Position numbers and translations under genes: made by a program. This document shows, one piece after another, positions 20,960-33,500 of a DNA stretch of 64,000 nt. A model generated the notes under the pieces. That model worked only from the letters and a program-made list of their open reading frames with translations, was not told where the DNA came from and searched no databases. The first letter of the stretch is position 1. The number at the start of each line of letters is the position of its first letter. The DNA lies in NCBI RefSeq assembly GCF_029227915.1, contig NC_079882.1, positions 7,564,001 through 7,628,000 on the forward strand, in the 5' to 3' direction. This stretch comes from Hydractinia symbiolongicarpus (Eukaryota; Cnidaria; Hydrozoa; Anthoathecata; Hydractiniidae).

Positions 20960-22600
20960 CAAAAGTTTTTGGATTTGAAGCCAACCTGAAGCAAACAGGT
21001 ATGGAAACGTAATAGCATGGCAAAAAGATTAGAGGGAGTTGTTAGTAAAAGCAAATTTTAATTAAGTTTATTTCCATATATCGTTTATATCTGTCATATT
21101 TATTTTATTTTTATTTTAAGCTCACCTGTTTCGATAACAAACAAATCCTTTGCTTTATTGTTTGGAAAACGAATTAGATTAAAAGACTTATTCTCGCATT
21201 ATTGTATAGAAGTGGAAATAAATTCTAGTTTTATGGTTTATAGCCCAACTTAGCTGCTAACGAAACCACCATGATGCAAAAGATTACGATCTTGTGTTTG
21301 ATGGAAGTGAGTAGTTCATATTTGGCAGCAACTAACTAAGCAGGTGTTTATCCCCCAAGCAGGGGTGCGGATTTTCCAATTCTTAACGGCATGGGAGACG
21401 CGGGAGTATACGTCACTGGAAAAGTTTCGGATATACGTTTTGTAACGTTCTCTGATTTTTTTCTTCTTTTTCAGCTGACAATTTAGAGGAAGTCTACTGA
21501 CAGACGTTTTCCTTTCAACTTATTTCTGAAAACACTGCCTGTTCATGAGGTATGCAGTGTAGAATCATTCATGGCTCTTGTTGGTTTATTTTTTGTTTGG
21601 AACGAGCGTGTGCCAAAAATTCTGTTTACACTACTTTCTCTCTCGTACGCCGCGTTAAGAAACGAAAAAAAGTGATTCCTAATACACGACTGACCGTCAA
21701 ATGTAATGTTTATTAGCGATTCTATTTTTTAAAAAAAGCCGCGCTCGTTCAGTTTGTGTAAATTATTTAAGAGGAATTATTCTTGTTTTTATTTAACATG
21801 TCGTCAATGGAAATCTGTCAAAATAATATTTTTCATAAAAATATTAACTGTGTGGTCACCGTTTGGTTGGTCAATCTTTTTGAACATTTCTCTTTGTCAG
21901 GAAACCTCTTCTGCTTTAACGTTTTTGCAACAAAATCCGCCATCTTTATAGTAAATCGTTGCATATCTTATGACGTGTGAGCAAATTAACTATGTTGGAT
22001 GTAAACCAATTGCATTACAGTACTCACCAGCCTGAACCAGGTGCTTTATGCCGCTTGTCTCAATGTCAAAACGGCAAAAAACTCTGGGGACGAGCTTTAT
22101 CATTCGGTTACAACGCCATACAAGGGAAGTGCAAACAAGTTAAAAATATTAAACATGGTATTGCACCCACACATTTTGGCTTGTTTGTACAATTCTTAAA
22201 CTAGCAATTTAAGACAAAAAAAACGATTTTTTGGTGCAAAAATTTGTGTCCTAAATTTGTAAACAATTTTAGGTTATACATTTAAGAACACCTAAAAGAT
22301 TTCACCAAATTTCCTCATTCTGTTAAAAAAAGTAAAATTGGTGGTTTAAGATTTTTATATGGCTAAAAAAGTGACAATATATTTAAAACATGCAGAGAAT
22401 AAACATTATGATAATAAAAAGCTTTTAGAAGATAAAAAGGTCAAACAGAACCTACAAACCAAACACTGAGCACGACCACTTTTAAAATCAAAATTGCTCC
22501 CGTGGCTCTTCCTTACACGTTCCTTCGTCGGCATGTCGAGGTAGCAAAAATTTCGGATTGGTTTTTCAAAAAAGTGATTGGTTAATACACGCGGGTGATC
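20960..22600. other. No supported gene
   Basis: An ATG at about 21,271 followed by a short hydrophobic peptide and a gtgagt donor could be a signal-peptide exon, but no partner exon is certain. A frame around 22,000-22,200 translates through a MITE end (ACTCTGGGGACGAGC) and is not accepted. Other sequence is AT-rich. Confidence 0.35.
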
Positions 22601-22609
22601 AAATCATTG

Positions 22610-23200
22610 GTGCAAAAAAAAGTGTCCATCTTATAGAGGTGTCCGCTTTATAGAGATTGTATCAGAGAATCACTTTTAGAGCAAATTTTGCCGAAAACAT
22701 GCTGAAAATGTCAACAAAAACTTCCACCGATTTACAAAAATTTCCAATTGCAAAATAACATGTCGAGTTACAAAGAGACGTATAAACAGAGGGACTGGTT
22801 ATGGTCTGGAAATTCCAATTCTATACAAGTTTGTTGGTGTCGATAAAGGCGTTGATTGGGCGGAAAAAATATTTAAAAAGATTATAGAGATTGTAAATAA
22901 AAAAGTTAAAAAGTGTACGAAATCAAGATAAAAATTTAAATTTAACAGTTGATTTTTCTTTCATGAGTCCGCTTTACACAGAGCTTTTTCAAGGAAAAAT
23001 GTAATTTGGTGCGAAAAAAGTGTCCGTTTTATAAAGTGTCCGCCTTTAACTGTCCGTCTTATAGAGATTTTCTTGTGAGAGTTTGACCTGAAATCAGTCC
23101 GTTTCAAGGAATAGTGTCCGTTATATAGAGGGGTCCGCTTTATATCGCTTTTGGCATTTTGTGCAAAGCTAGTGTGGGCGTGACACGACGTTTTTCTTGC
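22610..23200. repeat. Repeat cluster of GTGTCCGCTTTATAGAG words
   Basis: Words such as AAAAAGTGTCCATCTTATAGA, GTGTCCGCTTTATAGAGAT, GTGTCCGTTTTATAAAG and GTCCGTTATATAGAG recur at both ends of a roughly 600 bp stretch, which is typical of subterminal repeats of a DNA transposon. Between the clusters, 22,790-22,931 is a coding-like stretch after a CAG acceptor (GLEIPILYKFVGV, then DWAEKIFKKI, ending in a Lys-rich tail and TAA). It could be an exon of a host gene in which the element landed, or cargo. Confidence 0.5.
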
Positions 23201-23555
23201 GGACAAACAAAATGTTGCTATTATGATAGAGGGCGTACGTCGGGTATATTTTTTTAAACGAACATTTTATTATTTTGAACAGATTTTTCAACTTTAACTT
23301 AAAACAAACATTTAAAAAAAAGAGTTTTAATTAGCTTACCACTGTATAAACAAAAATCGAGTAAAACGGCATTAAAAGCTAATACAGGCACTCCACGTTT
23401 CTTCATAGTTTAAGTAAATGAAGTTAAAATATAAGCTTTTAGATTGATCAGTTGATTTTGTGTACACAGGCTTTTACTTCGTAATAGAATAAATGCAACT
23501 GTATGTTGCACATTTTCTCATTCGCAATTTAAGTTCGTGATTCTTATTCAACATA

Positions 23556-24711
23556 ATGAAGATTGCTATTGTTCTCATCTGCTGTGCTTTGGCTTTTGCC
23601 ACTGCATTTGAAGGTAAATTAACCATTTCGTTTTTGTTGCTATTTTCTGTCTCGTATTATTTTGTTAATTCACATTTGAATGCCTTTTGTTATGTTGACC
23701 AATTTTGTCGTAAAGCACATGTATATAAAGTAGTCGGTGGTCGTGAAAAAATTCACGGGTTCGCAACAGCCCGTCGTTACCCCGTCCAGCAAAGTTTTCC
23801 TGTCAGTAATATTAGGTGTAATAACCTAGCTGCATTTAGCATAAAAGTTATTGATTAAAACTTTTGTTGTAGCCAAACTTTTGGGCTACTTTCATTTTAT
23901 TGCCAAAGCTTTAGCTTCTTTTAAGAATAAAAATATGTATTATTGGCTAGGATAAGAAGCTGTAATACTAAAGTTAAAGAAAACTTTAAAAAAATAGGAA
24001 TAAGTAAGGCTAGCTAGCTGGCTTTCGGGATGCTCACTCGAAATCTTAAAATTGGTTAGTTCAAGCTTTTTATGTGGCTAAAAAGCGAGACAATTTATTT
24101 ATCTTAACATGTAAAAACATATAAAAAACAAACATAAAAGGCTTTCAGAAGACAAAATCAGGCTTATCAACGTCAGCCACAGCTTACAAGACAGCCGTAT
24201 CTCTGTAAAAATCGGGTTCTGCGGGATTTTGCCGGGATTAAACAAAATTCGGCTATTATTATGGAGATATATATTTCAATATGTGTTTAGATGAATTCGA
24301 CTTCGATGATGGATCTGGTGGACCAACAGAAAAAAAGGTAAGTAATGGCAGTTTTAGCTACTTTGATAAATCATATTACTCTATAAGACATTATATTTAT
24401 TGTTATGTGTGTTCTTAGTGCCTTGAGGAATTAGCAGCCTGCCGGAAATCTAGCTCTGGATTAAATGTTTGCTTGAAAGAATGGGGAAAATGCATCGGAA
24501 AGTGCGTTAAAGATGTGAGTGCTATTAAAAAATAATTAATTATTTGTTACATGTGTTATTCATTTAAACTGAGAATTACCTTTTCAATCATTTTTATCTT
24601 TTTTAGTGCCATACAAGTCGAAAGACCTGTACTGAGGCTGCTTCGAATGTCAGAGAACACTTAGCTTGTGGAAAGGCCGTATTTAAATGTTTGTACAAAT
24701 GCAGACATTAA
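23556..24711 (+). CDS. Small secreted 10-cysteine peptide with duplicated five-Cys module
   Basis: Four exons join in phase: 23556-23613, 24291-24337, 24419-24514 and 24607-24711, giving 101 residues. Exon 1 is a signal peptide (MKIAIVLICCALAFATAF). Exon 2 is an acidic spacer (DEFDFDDGSGG) ending in Lys-Lys, a plausible processing site. Exon 3 has the pattern C-x6-C-x9-C-x6-C-x3-C and exon 4 has C-x6-C-x12-C-x6-C-x3-C, so each exon encodes one copy of the same module. The mature part is basic and ends CLYKCRH. An AATAAA signal lies at 24,729, just past the stop. The layout of signal, acidic propiece, dibasic site and basic Cys-rich domain is that of many antimicrobial or venom-type peptides, but I recognise no family and assign no activity. 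The frame is too fragmented to appear as a long ORF; the model rests on phase agreement and the Cys pattern. Confidence 0.8.
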
Positions 24712-24728
24712 ATAATAAACCTATGTGA

Positions 24729-24734
24729 AATAAA
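24729..24734 (+). terminator. Polyadenylation signal AATAAA
   Basis: AATAAA lies 18 bases after the stop of the Cys-rich peptide gene, close enough to serve its transcript. Confidence 0.6.
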
Positions 24735-24756
24735 CAAATTCTTGATAATTTTTTTA

Positions 24757-24876
24757 ATGCCCTATAAGAACATTGTTGTCGTTGGTATTTTAACCCTAAT
24801 TTGCATCTTTGGATGTAAAATGTGTAGATGGGCTCGTAATGCACAACTACAGAGTGCTAAATCTAATGACGAATAA
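24757..24876 (+). CDS. Possible 39-residue single-pass membrane peptide
   Basis: A short ATG frame begins MPYKNIVVVGILTLICIFGC, a hydrophobic stretch long enough for one membrane segment, followed by a basic KMCRWARNAQLQ tail and TAA. It lies 46 bases after the Cys-rich gene and downstream of its poly(A) signal. It may be a genuine micropeptide, an alternative 3' exon or chance. No family is recognised. Confidence 0.25.
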   Translation: MPYKNIVVVGILTLICIFGCKMCRWARNAQLQSAKSNDE

Positions 24877-24879
24877 CAA

Positions 24880-25610
24880 TCAAGCCCAAAATTGTCGGCA
24901 CTAAATGATATAATTTTGAGAAGGCGACGAAAATTAGGACAAACATAATTTTATGGTCGAGAAAAATACATTGCAACAAATTGTTTGGACCGACGAATAT
25001 AATCTCTACTAATGAAGATCGTGTCAAAAGTTATTTAGGTAGCCAAAAAATAAATTGGACTTCAAATCTCATACATTTATTCGAAAGTTTTTTTTTAAAG
25101 TTTTTGATCACTAAGGAACACGCCTCTTTTAATAATAAATGTTCTCAAATTTCGCACTTATTTCCGTTCTTTGTTATCACTAACTACTTGACTATAACAT
25201 ATCGTAGCGTTCCCTAAAACTTTTTGTCAGCTCTAAATGAAATATAATATGCCGAAGAAAAATGACTAATTCCTCTTAACTTTCAAATAAACAGCTTGAA
25301 CAGCCGCACGTTCCTGGTGGAATTTATCATCATTATTACCCCAAAGTTCAAAACTATTTCACTCGCGTCCCCTCAGCAAATTGTATTAGCGGTAAAAGGG
25401 TAGTACCCAGTAATATCGGAAGATTAGCGTTAACTTCAAGTTAGTACAAATTTGTGACGCAATTGTTGAAACACAAGCGGACTAGCATTGATAGGAAGTC
25501 TATGGAATGTAGTTTATGAAATTGTTTTTACTTCTTCAGTGCGCTTTAAGGTTTTAAAGACAACCACAGTAAAAAATGAATAATTAATTATTTAGAATAA
25601 TTAAGAATAA
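24880..25610. other. No gene seen
   Basis: AT-rich intergenic sequence without recognised protein, RNA or repeat. Confidence 0.4.
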
Positions 25611-25621
25611 ATAATAGAATA

Positions 25622-25688
25622 GTTAATATTTCGGATTACATCCGAAATCTTATTAAAACCGGCGGTCTTTTTCTTCTCTTCTTCTTCT

Positions 25689-25720
<32 letters not shown>

Positions 25721-25930
25721 GACCGATTTTTTAACCGATTGCCGTAACGTCACGACTTTTGAAGTCCGACTTCACCCCGCGACCAAGCGCTACTCCAGCT
25801 GTGTGCGTATCTTGATATTCGTTAAATTTGGAAAAGAATTTGATCACAAATACTTGTATAGACTGTTATTTTAATATTATAATGAGCTATGCTGGATACT
25901 CCTTTATGGTGGCCGAGAACTGCCATGCAA
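25622..25930. repeat. Partial second copy of the 19.7-20.9 kb element, with (TTC)n expansion
   Basis: Shares GATTACATCCGA(A/G)ATCTTATTAAAAC, GCGGTCTTTTTCTT, GACCGATTTTTTA and GTCACGACTTTT with the earlier element and ends near TATGGTGGCCGAGAACTG. The CTT/TTC tract is about a dozen units here but only a few in the other copy, so the microsatellite grew after the copies separated. Confidence 0.65.
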
Positions 25931-26041
25931 AAAAAAAAAGAATATATAATAAAAAAAAAATCAATTCAAAGCGATAAATTAAATCAATTGAGATCAAATG
26001 AAATAAAACGAAATAAAATCAACTTTGTTTAACCCTATTCG

Positions 26042-26080
26042 GTCCGGGGGGGGGGGGGGCGGATTCCGCCCCCCCCCTGA
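26042..26080. repeat. Poly-G / poly-C palindrome
   Basis: A run of about 15 G, the joint CGGATTCCG, and a run of 9 C form a GC hairpin in very AT-rich DNA. A shorter G run sits near 26,704. Could form a G-quadruplex or mark repeat ends. Confidence 0.7.
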
Positions 26081-26089
26081 CGGTTTTTT

Positions 26090-27580
26090 TTAATAACTCC
26101 TGATTGCTTTCTTATATGGCTATGATACTTACTGAGTTTCAACATTTATCTATTAGACACCTGCATGCTAAATTTTTAGGTCCCATACCTTTTAGAGGCT
26201 TTGTTATTGGCCATTACTCGAAACTACCCCTAACATCTCTATGAAATCCTTATAATGGGGAAAATATAATAACTCCTGTTAGGATTATCCTTAGAACTTG
26301 AAACTTGCAACACAACTTTGTTTCATCAAGAAGAATCATTTTGAATAATTTTTACACGTGACTATTCCGATTTCCCGATTTTGTCGGATTTTACCCGAAA
26401 ATCGGAAAAAAACGGATTTTTGGCAATTTTTTATTCGATCCATGTAAAAACCGGAAGATATGTTAAAAAATTTTTATTTAGCTTTCAGAAACTTCAAATA
26501 GAATGTAAAAATTCGCTCTAGAACAAAAGTAATTATATTTTAAGCAGATAGTGGCATTTTAAACAATTTTCAAGCCTCTGATGACGTCACCGAAAATGTG
26601 CTGACGCAAGCAAAAATTTTTTGCCACCATTTTGTTCCTTTTATGACGTACTATAAGTGTGCCAAGTTTGATTCAATTTGAACAATCCTATGAAAAGTTA
26701 TTGAGGGGGGGGGTGGAATTCGCACGAAAAGAAAACAAAACACAAAAGCAAGGTAATTATCGTAAACAATGCACTGCCCATTTATTTCCAAATTTTAATT
26801 TTATGACAAATATTGATACAATATACAGTAATTCGTAACACTGAACTCGCTAGAATAAAAACAATTAAAAATCATAAAATTGTCACCATAGATGGACGTT
26901 TTATTTGGTGTACAGTACACAGATATCACAGTGTATCTTGGCAAACTTCACGAAGTTAATATCCTTTAAGGGAATAACATAAAAAAGAGTTGAGTTGCAT
27001 TACAAACTACATAAATTCCAGCATGCTTGGGTCAATATGTGAGAACGTTCTTTCAAAAAAAGGAGACATCAGAAAAATAGTCCTTGCAGAATTGCAATCG
27101 TACGAACAGATTATTTTTAAAGCGAACATACAGAGAAATAAGATTCAGAGAGAAAATTTCCAAAACATGTCAAAATTTGTAAAATAAGACTTTTGTAAAA
27201 AAACAAATAGAAAAAGATCAATTTTCGCCAATATTTTTGGAATCTGATATAAAATTGGAGATGTTTGCAAAAGTTGAAGTCAAAGAAAAAGAAAGACAAA
27301 TTAAGAAATAGGTGCATATATAGAGGTGACGTTTGGGACGATTGAACTGGACTTTTCAGGAATGTTTGTAGAGATAATAACATTTCCGCAGCAAAAGAGT
27401 TTAAATTTGGTACACTTTTCTGAATGAATTGGGTCGCAGTAATATTGATAGCATTAATAATATTCCTTTCTTGAACGCAATTTCGGAAACCAGTTAATTC
27501 ACTTCTTGTTTAATGGTACTGATAATTTAAGTTCATCCTTTCCGTTAAAAAAACAAACCAGTGCTGTCAGTGCAATTACA
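26090..27580. other. Repeat-like sequence downstream of CIP2A; no gene
   Basis: Low-complexity AT-rich sequence with features of interspersed elements (between the two G-runs). The frame at 26,990-27,187 is not supported. The distal part is likely CIP2A 3' flank or UTR. Confidence 0.35.
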
Positions 27581-27583
27581 TTG

Positions 27584-30500
27584 TTACTTGGAAACATTTA
27601 TTTTGCCACTAGTTAAATTATGTATCATGGCAGCTATTTGTGTGTGTTTTTCCATTTCGGCATTGAGCTGGTTTAGTGCATCCTCTTTCTCCTTAATCGT
27701 TTGTTCGTGCTGTTCGCAAACCATTTGGAGAGATGATATCTAAATAATATATAACATAATAATATATATTAATATAATATAATAAAATTTCGTTTTGATA
27801 ATTTTTTTTGCGATACAATATGTTGGAAAAATATTGACAAAATCTTGAACAGATATGAGAAAAGTTACGATTGCCAAATAAGGCTAAAAACGACAAAAGA
27901 CATTCACCTGGTGTTTCGCCTCGTCAATGTTTTTCTGCAGTTTTTTAGATTGTTTTTCAAGTTCTTTTCCATGTTTAATTAGTTGGTTATTTTCCTGTTG
28001 TTTTTCTTGTAACCTGTGTTCACCTTTTTCCAGTTCTTTCTTCATATCTGAAAAGAAAGATATATTTTATATGTATATTACAAATTATAGGTGAGAAAAA
28101 GGTTTGACCGTGCTTTAAATGTATTAGTGTTCTATATATTTGTAAGACGGAAACTATTTGAAATGTTGATTCCACTAAACTTCCAACCCCTGTACGACGG
28201 TTCACGGAAATATCTGAGCTAAAAACCGGTCCACAGCTACACCGTTACTTTAAAGTGATCCCAAAGTTTTACAAAGAGGATGATACGCAACAGTATCAAC
28301 AGGAAAGCCTGGTAAAGAACTGTGAAACTTTGGTGTTGTAAACGTCATTCCGTATTGAAACGCTTCGCTGGCTTGTGTGTGAATGACAGAAAAAATGTTT
28401 TTAAGCAAGTCTGTTAAGTGAACTAGTTTGTAAGCCGTACGTCCCATTTGTAAACGCGGCACAACTACGCCATTCCAAGCAAAATTCTTTAGGTCTGGTT
28501 TTAATCCATATGTCTCAATTGTAAACAGAGCACACACTTCACGTTTTGTAACGAACATTAACTTTGATAACCTGAGTCTGACAAATTTTTTACAATAAAA
28601 ATTCAATTATCTACGTACCACATTCTCAACTATATTGCTTCTATCCCTTCAAGAAAAGCCAAAATAATGAATAACGGCTTAAAAAATTAAATCGAAATTG
28701 GTAATTTCAGGACTAACGCTGAAACTTTTCAATTTGTGGTAAAGAGCTCAAAACGGAGGCAAAATTAGGACGGCACGGAAAATGTAAAAAGAAAAGAAAA
28801 AATAGAGTATCGTGCAGCTATTTGTTTCATCTCTTGAACGCATGGCGCCTGACCTTTAAACCCGACCAACTGTGCCTCCATAAGCAAAAGGAAATTCGTG
28901 ACGGCTTAGAAAATTGTTCAAGCTAGCACGACATGCTCGCAAATTCAGAAACTATGTTCCACAGTAAAACATGAACCATCTAGGCTTTTTCCCAGTCCCC
29001 AATCGCGGCTCAGGCTTCGGGAAAAGTTTTATATATTTCACCAGTTTTATTTTATTTCCCATCACTTATTGATTCCCTCTTCCCCAGTTACTCGTTGCAA
29101 GAAAAATTAAAAAGTTAGATTTAAAAAAAATATTAAAAAATATATATTTCTCACCAATAATTCTATTTTCTTTATCTTTAATCTGATCAGTAAACTTTAG
29201 ATGTTCATCTTCCATTAACTTAATGCGTTCGTTTGCACTAAACATTAAAATCAGTAATTGATGTAAAGTAAGTCATCACTTAAAAAGGACCATTACTTTA
29301 TCTACACAAACATTTCTTTAAACAATGAACATAACACAAAAAATCGACATAAGCGGACACACCATTCCAACTTCGATTTTAGTTTTTCGCTATTTTTATG
29401 CAAACAATCATTCATGGCAGCCAGCGAGTGATGCTCCTCCTCAGCTGCCTGTAAACTTTTTTGTACCGTCTCTAATCTAAATAAGGAAAATAAATAAAAG
29501 CTGCGTTTCACTACAAGCAACTAACTGAGACTTCATAGTTTCATTATTAAAAATAATAACAGACAACAAAGTTAAATAACTTCCTTTCCATTATATTATG
29601 TATAAAGTACAGCCTGGCATAACTGCACTGGAGAGAGAACCCACAATCTTTCGCAAAGGAAGGAAACGTACCACAAGGCAACCATTTCTTGAGTTAACAA
29701 ATATAAATTCACACTGATTCAAAACAAAAATCGCAACTAAATACTAAAAACCTAAGTAGACTTGAATCACCGTGGTATGGAATTTTCACATTAAACAAAG
29801 AGAAAAATAAAACATCCTGAAGCCTATACATATTGTTTCGAAACATTCTCAAAATCCAAAATACTAATTCATACTTTTGACATTGTTCCTGAAACATGGT
29901 TTTTAACTCTTTATGTTCGGAAGCAGTGGATTCCAATGATTTTAACTTGTCCTCCAAAGCAGCAAGCTACAAAAAGTTGCAAATAATACTTAAAAAATAC
30001 ACGTGTTTTTTTTATAAGCATTTATAAGCATCCGTAGGCTTAAATTTGGTCATTTTTAGACTTTTGTTTCGTGAGCAGTTTTTCTTTTTAATCTTTGTCT
30101 AAATTAACTAGTATGTAGTGAGATTTCAATTGTAAATACTGATGTTCGAAATTCAAATGCAGTATTTTTTTTAAATAACCATATTTGGAGCCTGATCATG
30201 TGTTTTTCATAACCATATTCCAACAACTCTTTTTGCCATTAGGCATAACTTAAGCTTATTTTGAGCCTGAAAAAGTACTTAAGCCACATTTTGGAATTTT
30301 ATTTTCTTAGAAAAAAAACATTTATCGTTTAAAATAAAGAAAATTTGTTTTCACTATAAAGTCGCAATTAGTGCGTTCTAAATAAAAAACAACATGTGTT
30401 GTGCATGAATTAATATGTTCCTATAGTTGCAGCGTATTCTTTCAATAGCTCTATAACATTTCTACAACCACTGAAAATATATTTGGGAAAATGTAATAAA

Positions 30501-33500
30501 AAGGACAAATTTGACTTCTTTCTCTGTTTTTGATGTCGCGATATCAGGATACAAGGTGCTACTGATAATTAGACAGCAAACATATCATACATATTGTGAT
30601 CTAATAAAACTCCTACCTGCTCTTGAAGTTTATATTTGTGTTTTTGAAATTCGTCCATCTAAGGTTGAACGAAAATCACGGTTTAAACGTTAAAAACAAC
30701 AACACAAGGTCAATCTTCGTTTCTATTTCTAAAATAGCGTCAGATAAGTAGGCTCTATACAGTTTTCTTAACACGTAAAAAATATCAGTTATTCCTTACC
30801 TTCATTGAGTTTTGTTCTCCCTTTCGTTCATTGTCTTGTAGCATTGATCGTAACTTTAAACACTAGAAGAAAATATTGATATATGACTAAAACCTTCTCA
30901 CCACCAATTGGTACTGGTTTCAAAAAGAGGGTTTGGCGAAGTAGAAGCTAGAGCAATTAAGAAGGATGATGTATCCGAACCAGATTACATTGGACTAGCA
31001 GAATTCTATTCTCATGACGAGCTCGAAACAACAACAGACTAGTTCACACTTCTTTTTGGCTGACACCTAATTATTCCTTCTATGATTACTCGGCGTATAA
31101 TGGGTATGTTATGTTATGGACTTCATCATCGTCAAGTAAAATCTAGCAGTTACCACCGCAGACTTTAACCGTTAATTAGAATTATTTCTTCTAAAAATGT
31201 TGTTAGTTATGGTCAAAAATCTTTGAGAGCGGACTGTTATCCATATGGGTTCTGTGTTCTAAATGTATACATATCAGGTATATATCGGCAACTCCTACCC
31301 AATCTTCCTTTCGTGTATTGATCTTAAATCACTGAAAAATAGTATTTTCCATAGCAAAGACTTTTCAAATTCTATTTTTCCCGAATTGGCCAGTATGCAA
31401 AAGTTGGTGATTGTGAAAATTTAAAGATTTACAAGATAACAAACATATACCTCCGCATCTGACTGAGCTTGCCTGCAACGATACTGAGCTAGAAGCCGAT
31501 CTGACTGAGATAATGCTGCTGATTTAGCTTCAAGTAAGTCTTGTAGGTGATTTTCGCGACCCTGAAAATTGAAGAATGTTTTGCAATAATATAATTATCT
31601 AAGTTAAGGGAAAGAAAAAATTGCATTCTCTAGAAAAAAATGGAGAATTGTTTCAATCAGAAAGTAAATGAAATAGGCTGGCAGATGACTAGAATAGTGA
31701 ATAGAAGCTATGGTCAGTTTATGTCTTCTACACAACAGCAGGTAATAACAGAATATTCAGATAAAATGTGTGATGTCACAGCTTTCTTACCGTCAAAGCA
31801 GCCAACTTATGCTCGTAAAAATCCATAATGTCCGACAATTTAGAATCTTTAATCTAAAGAAGGAGCGTAAATACTAATAAATTGCGCAAAAACTGTTTTA
31901 AAAACACCATTTTTACCAATAACACACAAGAAATAAACAAAGGAAAAGCAGGACTTTTAAAAGTTTTCCGGGATATTTCTCTCAGTTTTCAGTTTATAAA
32001 TTCAAGGTATTTTTTTAAAACTCTAAGTCAATTTCCAGGATTAGAGAAGACAATTAATCGGCTAATGTTGAGTGATGCGCATTGATACGCATTGATGCCC
32101 ATTTTGTAATAACACATTACATTCTGCATTATAGTGAAAACTATAAATTGCAGGGAATAATTATTTCACAAAGAAAAATATACTACTACCCATTGAACAG
32201 GAAAACCAGAAAAGAGTTTGTGAAACTTTCGTCTCATTACATGTGGAATCTTGATTAATTACAGGATGTTTACGTTAAAATGAATGTTATAAAAACATTT
32301 TACCTCCAATCCTTTCTTTAATTTTTCAGTTAAAATAGCAATGCTGGCAGGCTGTTGGAAAGCAGAATGTTTTGTGTTGGTGACGTCACGTAAGGGATTT
32401 GAAAGAGGTATAGAAAGTGGTTGGCTTTGCACAGCTTCTTCAATATGCATTGTTTTGAGTGTGCTTAATTCATTTAGTCTCGATATATTGTGGGATGCCA
32501 AAACATCGCCTAGGCTAAATTAGGATGAAGAGACAAAGATATAACGGTCACATGGTTAAGGCAGAAAACTGATAACATGAAACCAAACGACCAAAAAATT
32601 AAAATATCAGAGATGAAAAGAGACTCATCCAAGCTTTAATAGAAAAAAGTAACTTTTAGCTGTCCCTAGATCCCAACTCCTAACCTATCTGCATGACTTT
32701 ACCTTTTACTAGAGAATTCTCTAAGCTTCAGTCCTTCTTCAAATATTTGCAAACTAGCATGAACAAGATATTTTGACTTGCTAGCCAATGCATGTGCTAT
32801 GAAGGGAACCAGTTGACTGTCTTGGATTAACGAGGTATATTTTTCCTAATAAAAGAAGTAGGAAAAATAACAGAATATAAATATCATGGTGGGTTTATAT
32901 GGAGCTTACGTCCTGTAGATTAAATTGAAGAAATTAGCCATTTCTTTCTCCCCTAATTAGAGCGCACAATCTTTTCATGATAATAAATGAAGAAAACAAA
33001 GGATAAGTTGATTTTAAAAATTATAACAAATTTAATTTCGTTTTACTTGTCCTGTCGGTGCATCTCTCTTTACATTGGATATCAATTCTAAGCAACGAAA
33101 AACCAAGAACACAATTTCGTGGCTAGAGAAATATAGAAAGGACTATATATAAGCAACCAGCTGATAAGCAACTGTACTAAAATTTGCAACTTTTGTATGC
33201 AACTTTAGCACAAGCACAATCTTATAGAAGCATCGAAATAATGGACACAGGTTTTTACAGAGTTAACTTGTTTTCGTGTGGTTACACGGTGTGGAACTTA
33301 TTTTTCCTACATTGCAGACATAAATTTCAACATTGACTTATTATCGTGAATCCCATTGTTAGCGCGTTTTTGTGATTAACCTTAAGAATTTAGAAAGATT
33401 TTATAGATTACTAATTGCAAATTTAAAAAAAAAAAATTCACAAATATTGCGAAATTGATTTTCGCGCATTAGAATTTAGAAAATTTCGCACAAATTAATT

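Noticed and set aside
21977-22204. 75-residue Cys/Gly-containing frame
   Set aside because: Runs through a MITE end (ACTCTGGGGACGAGC) and has no ATG start or splice support.
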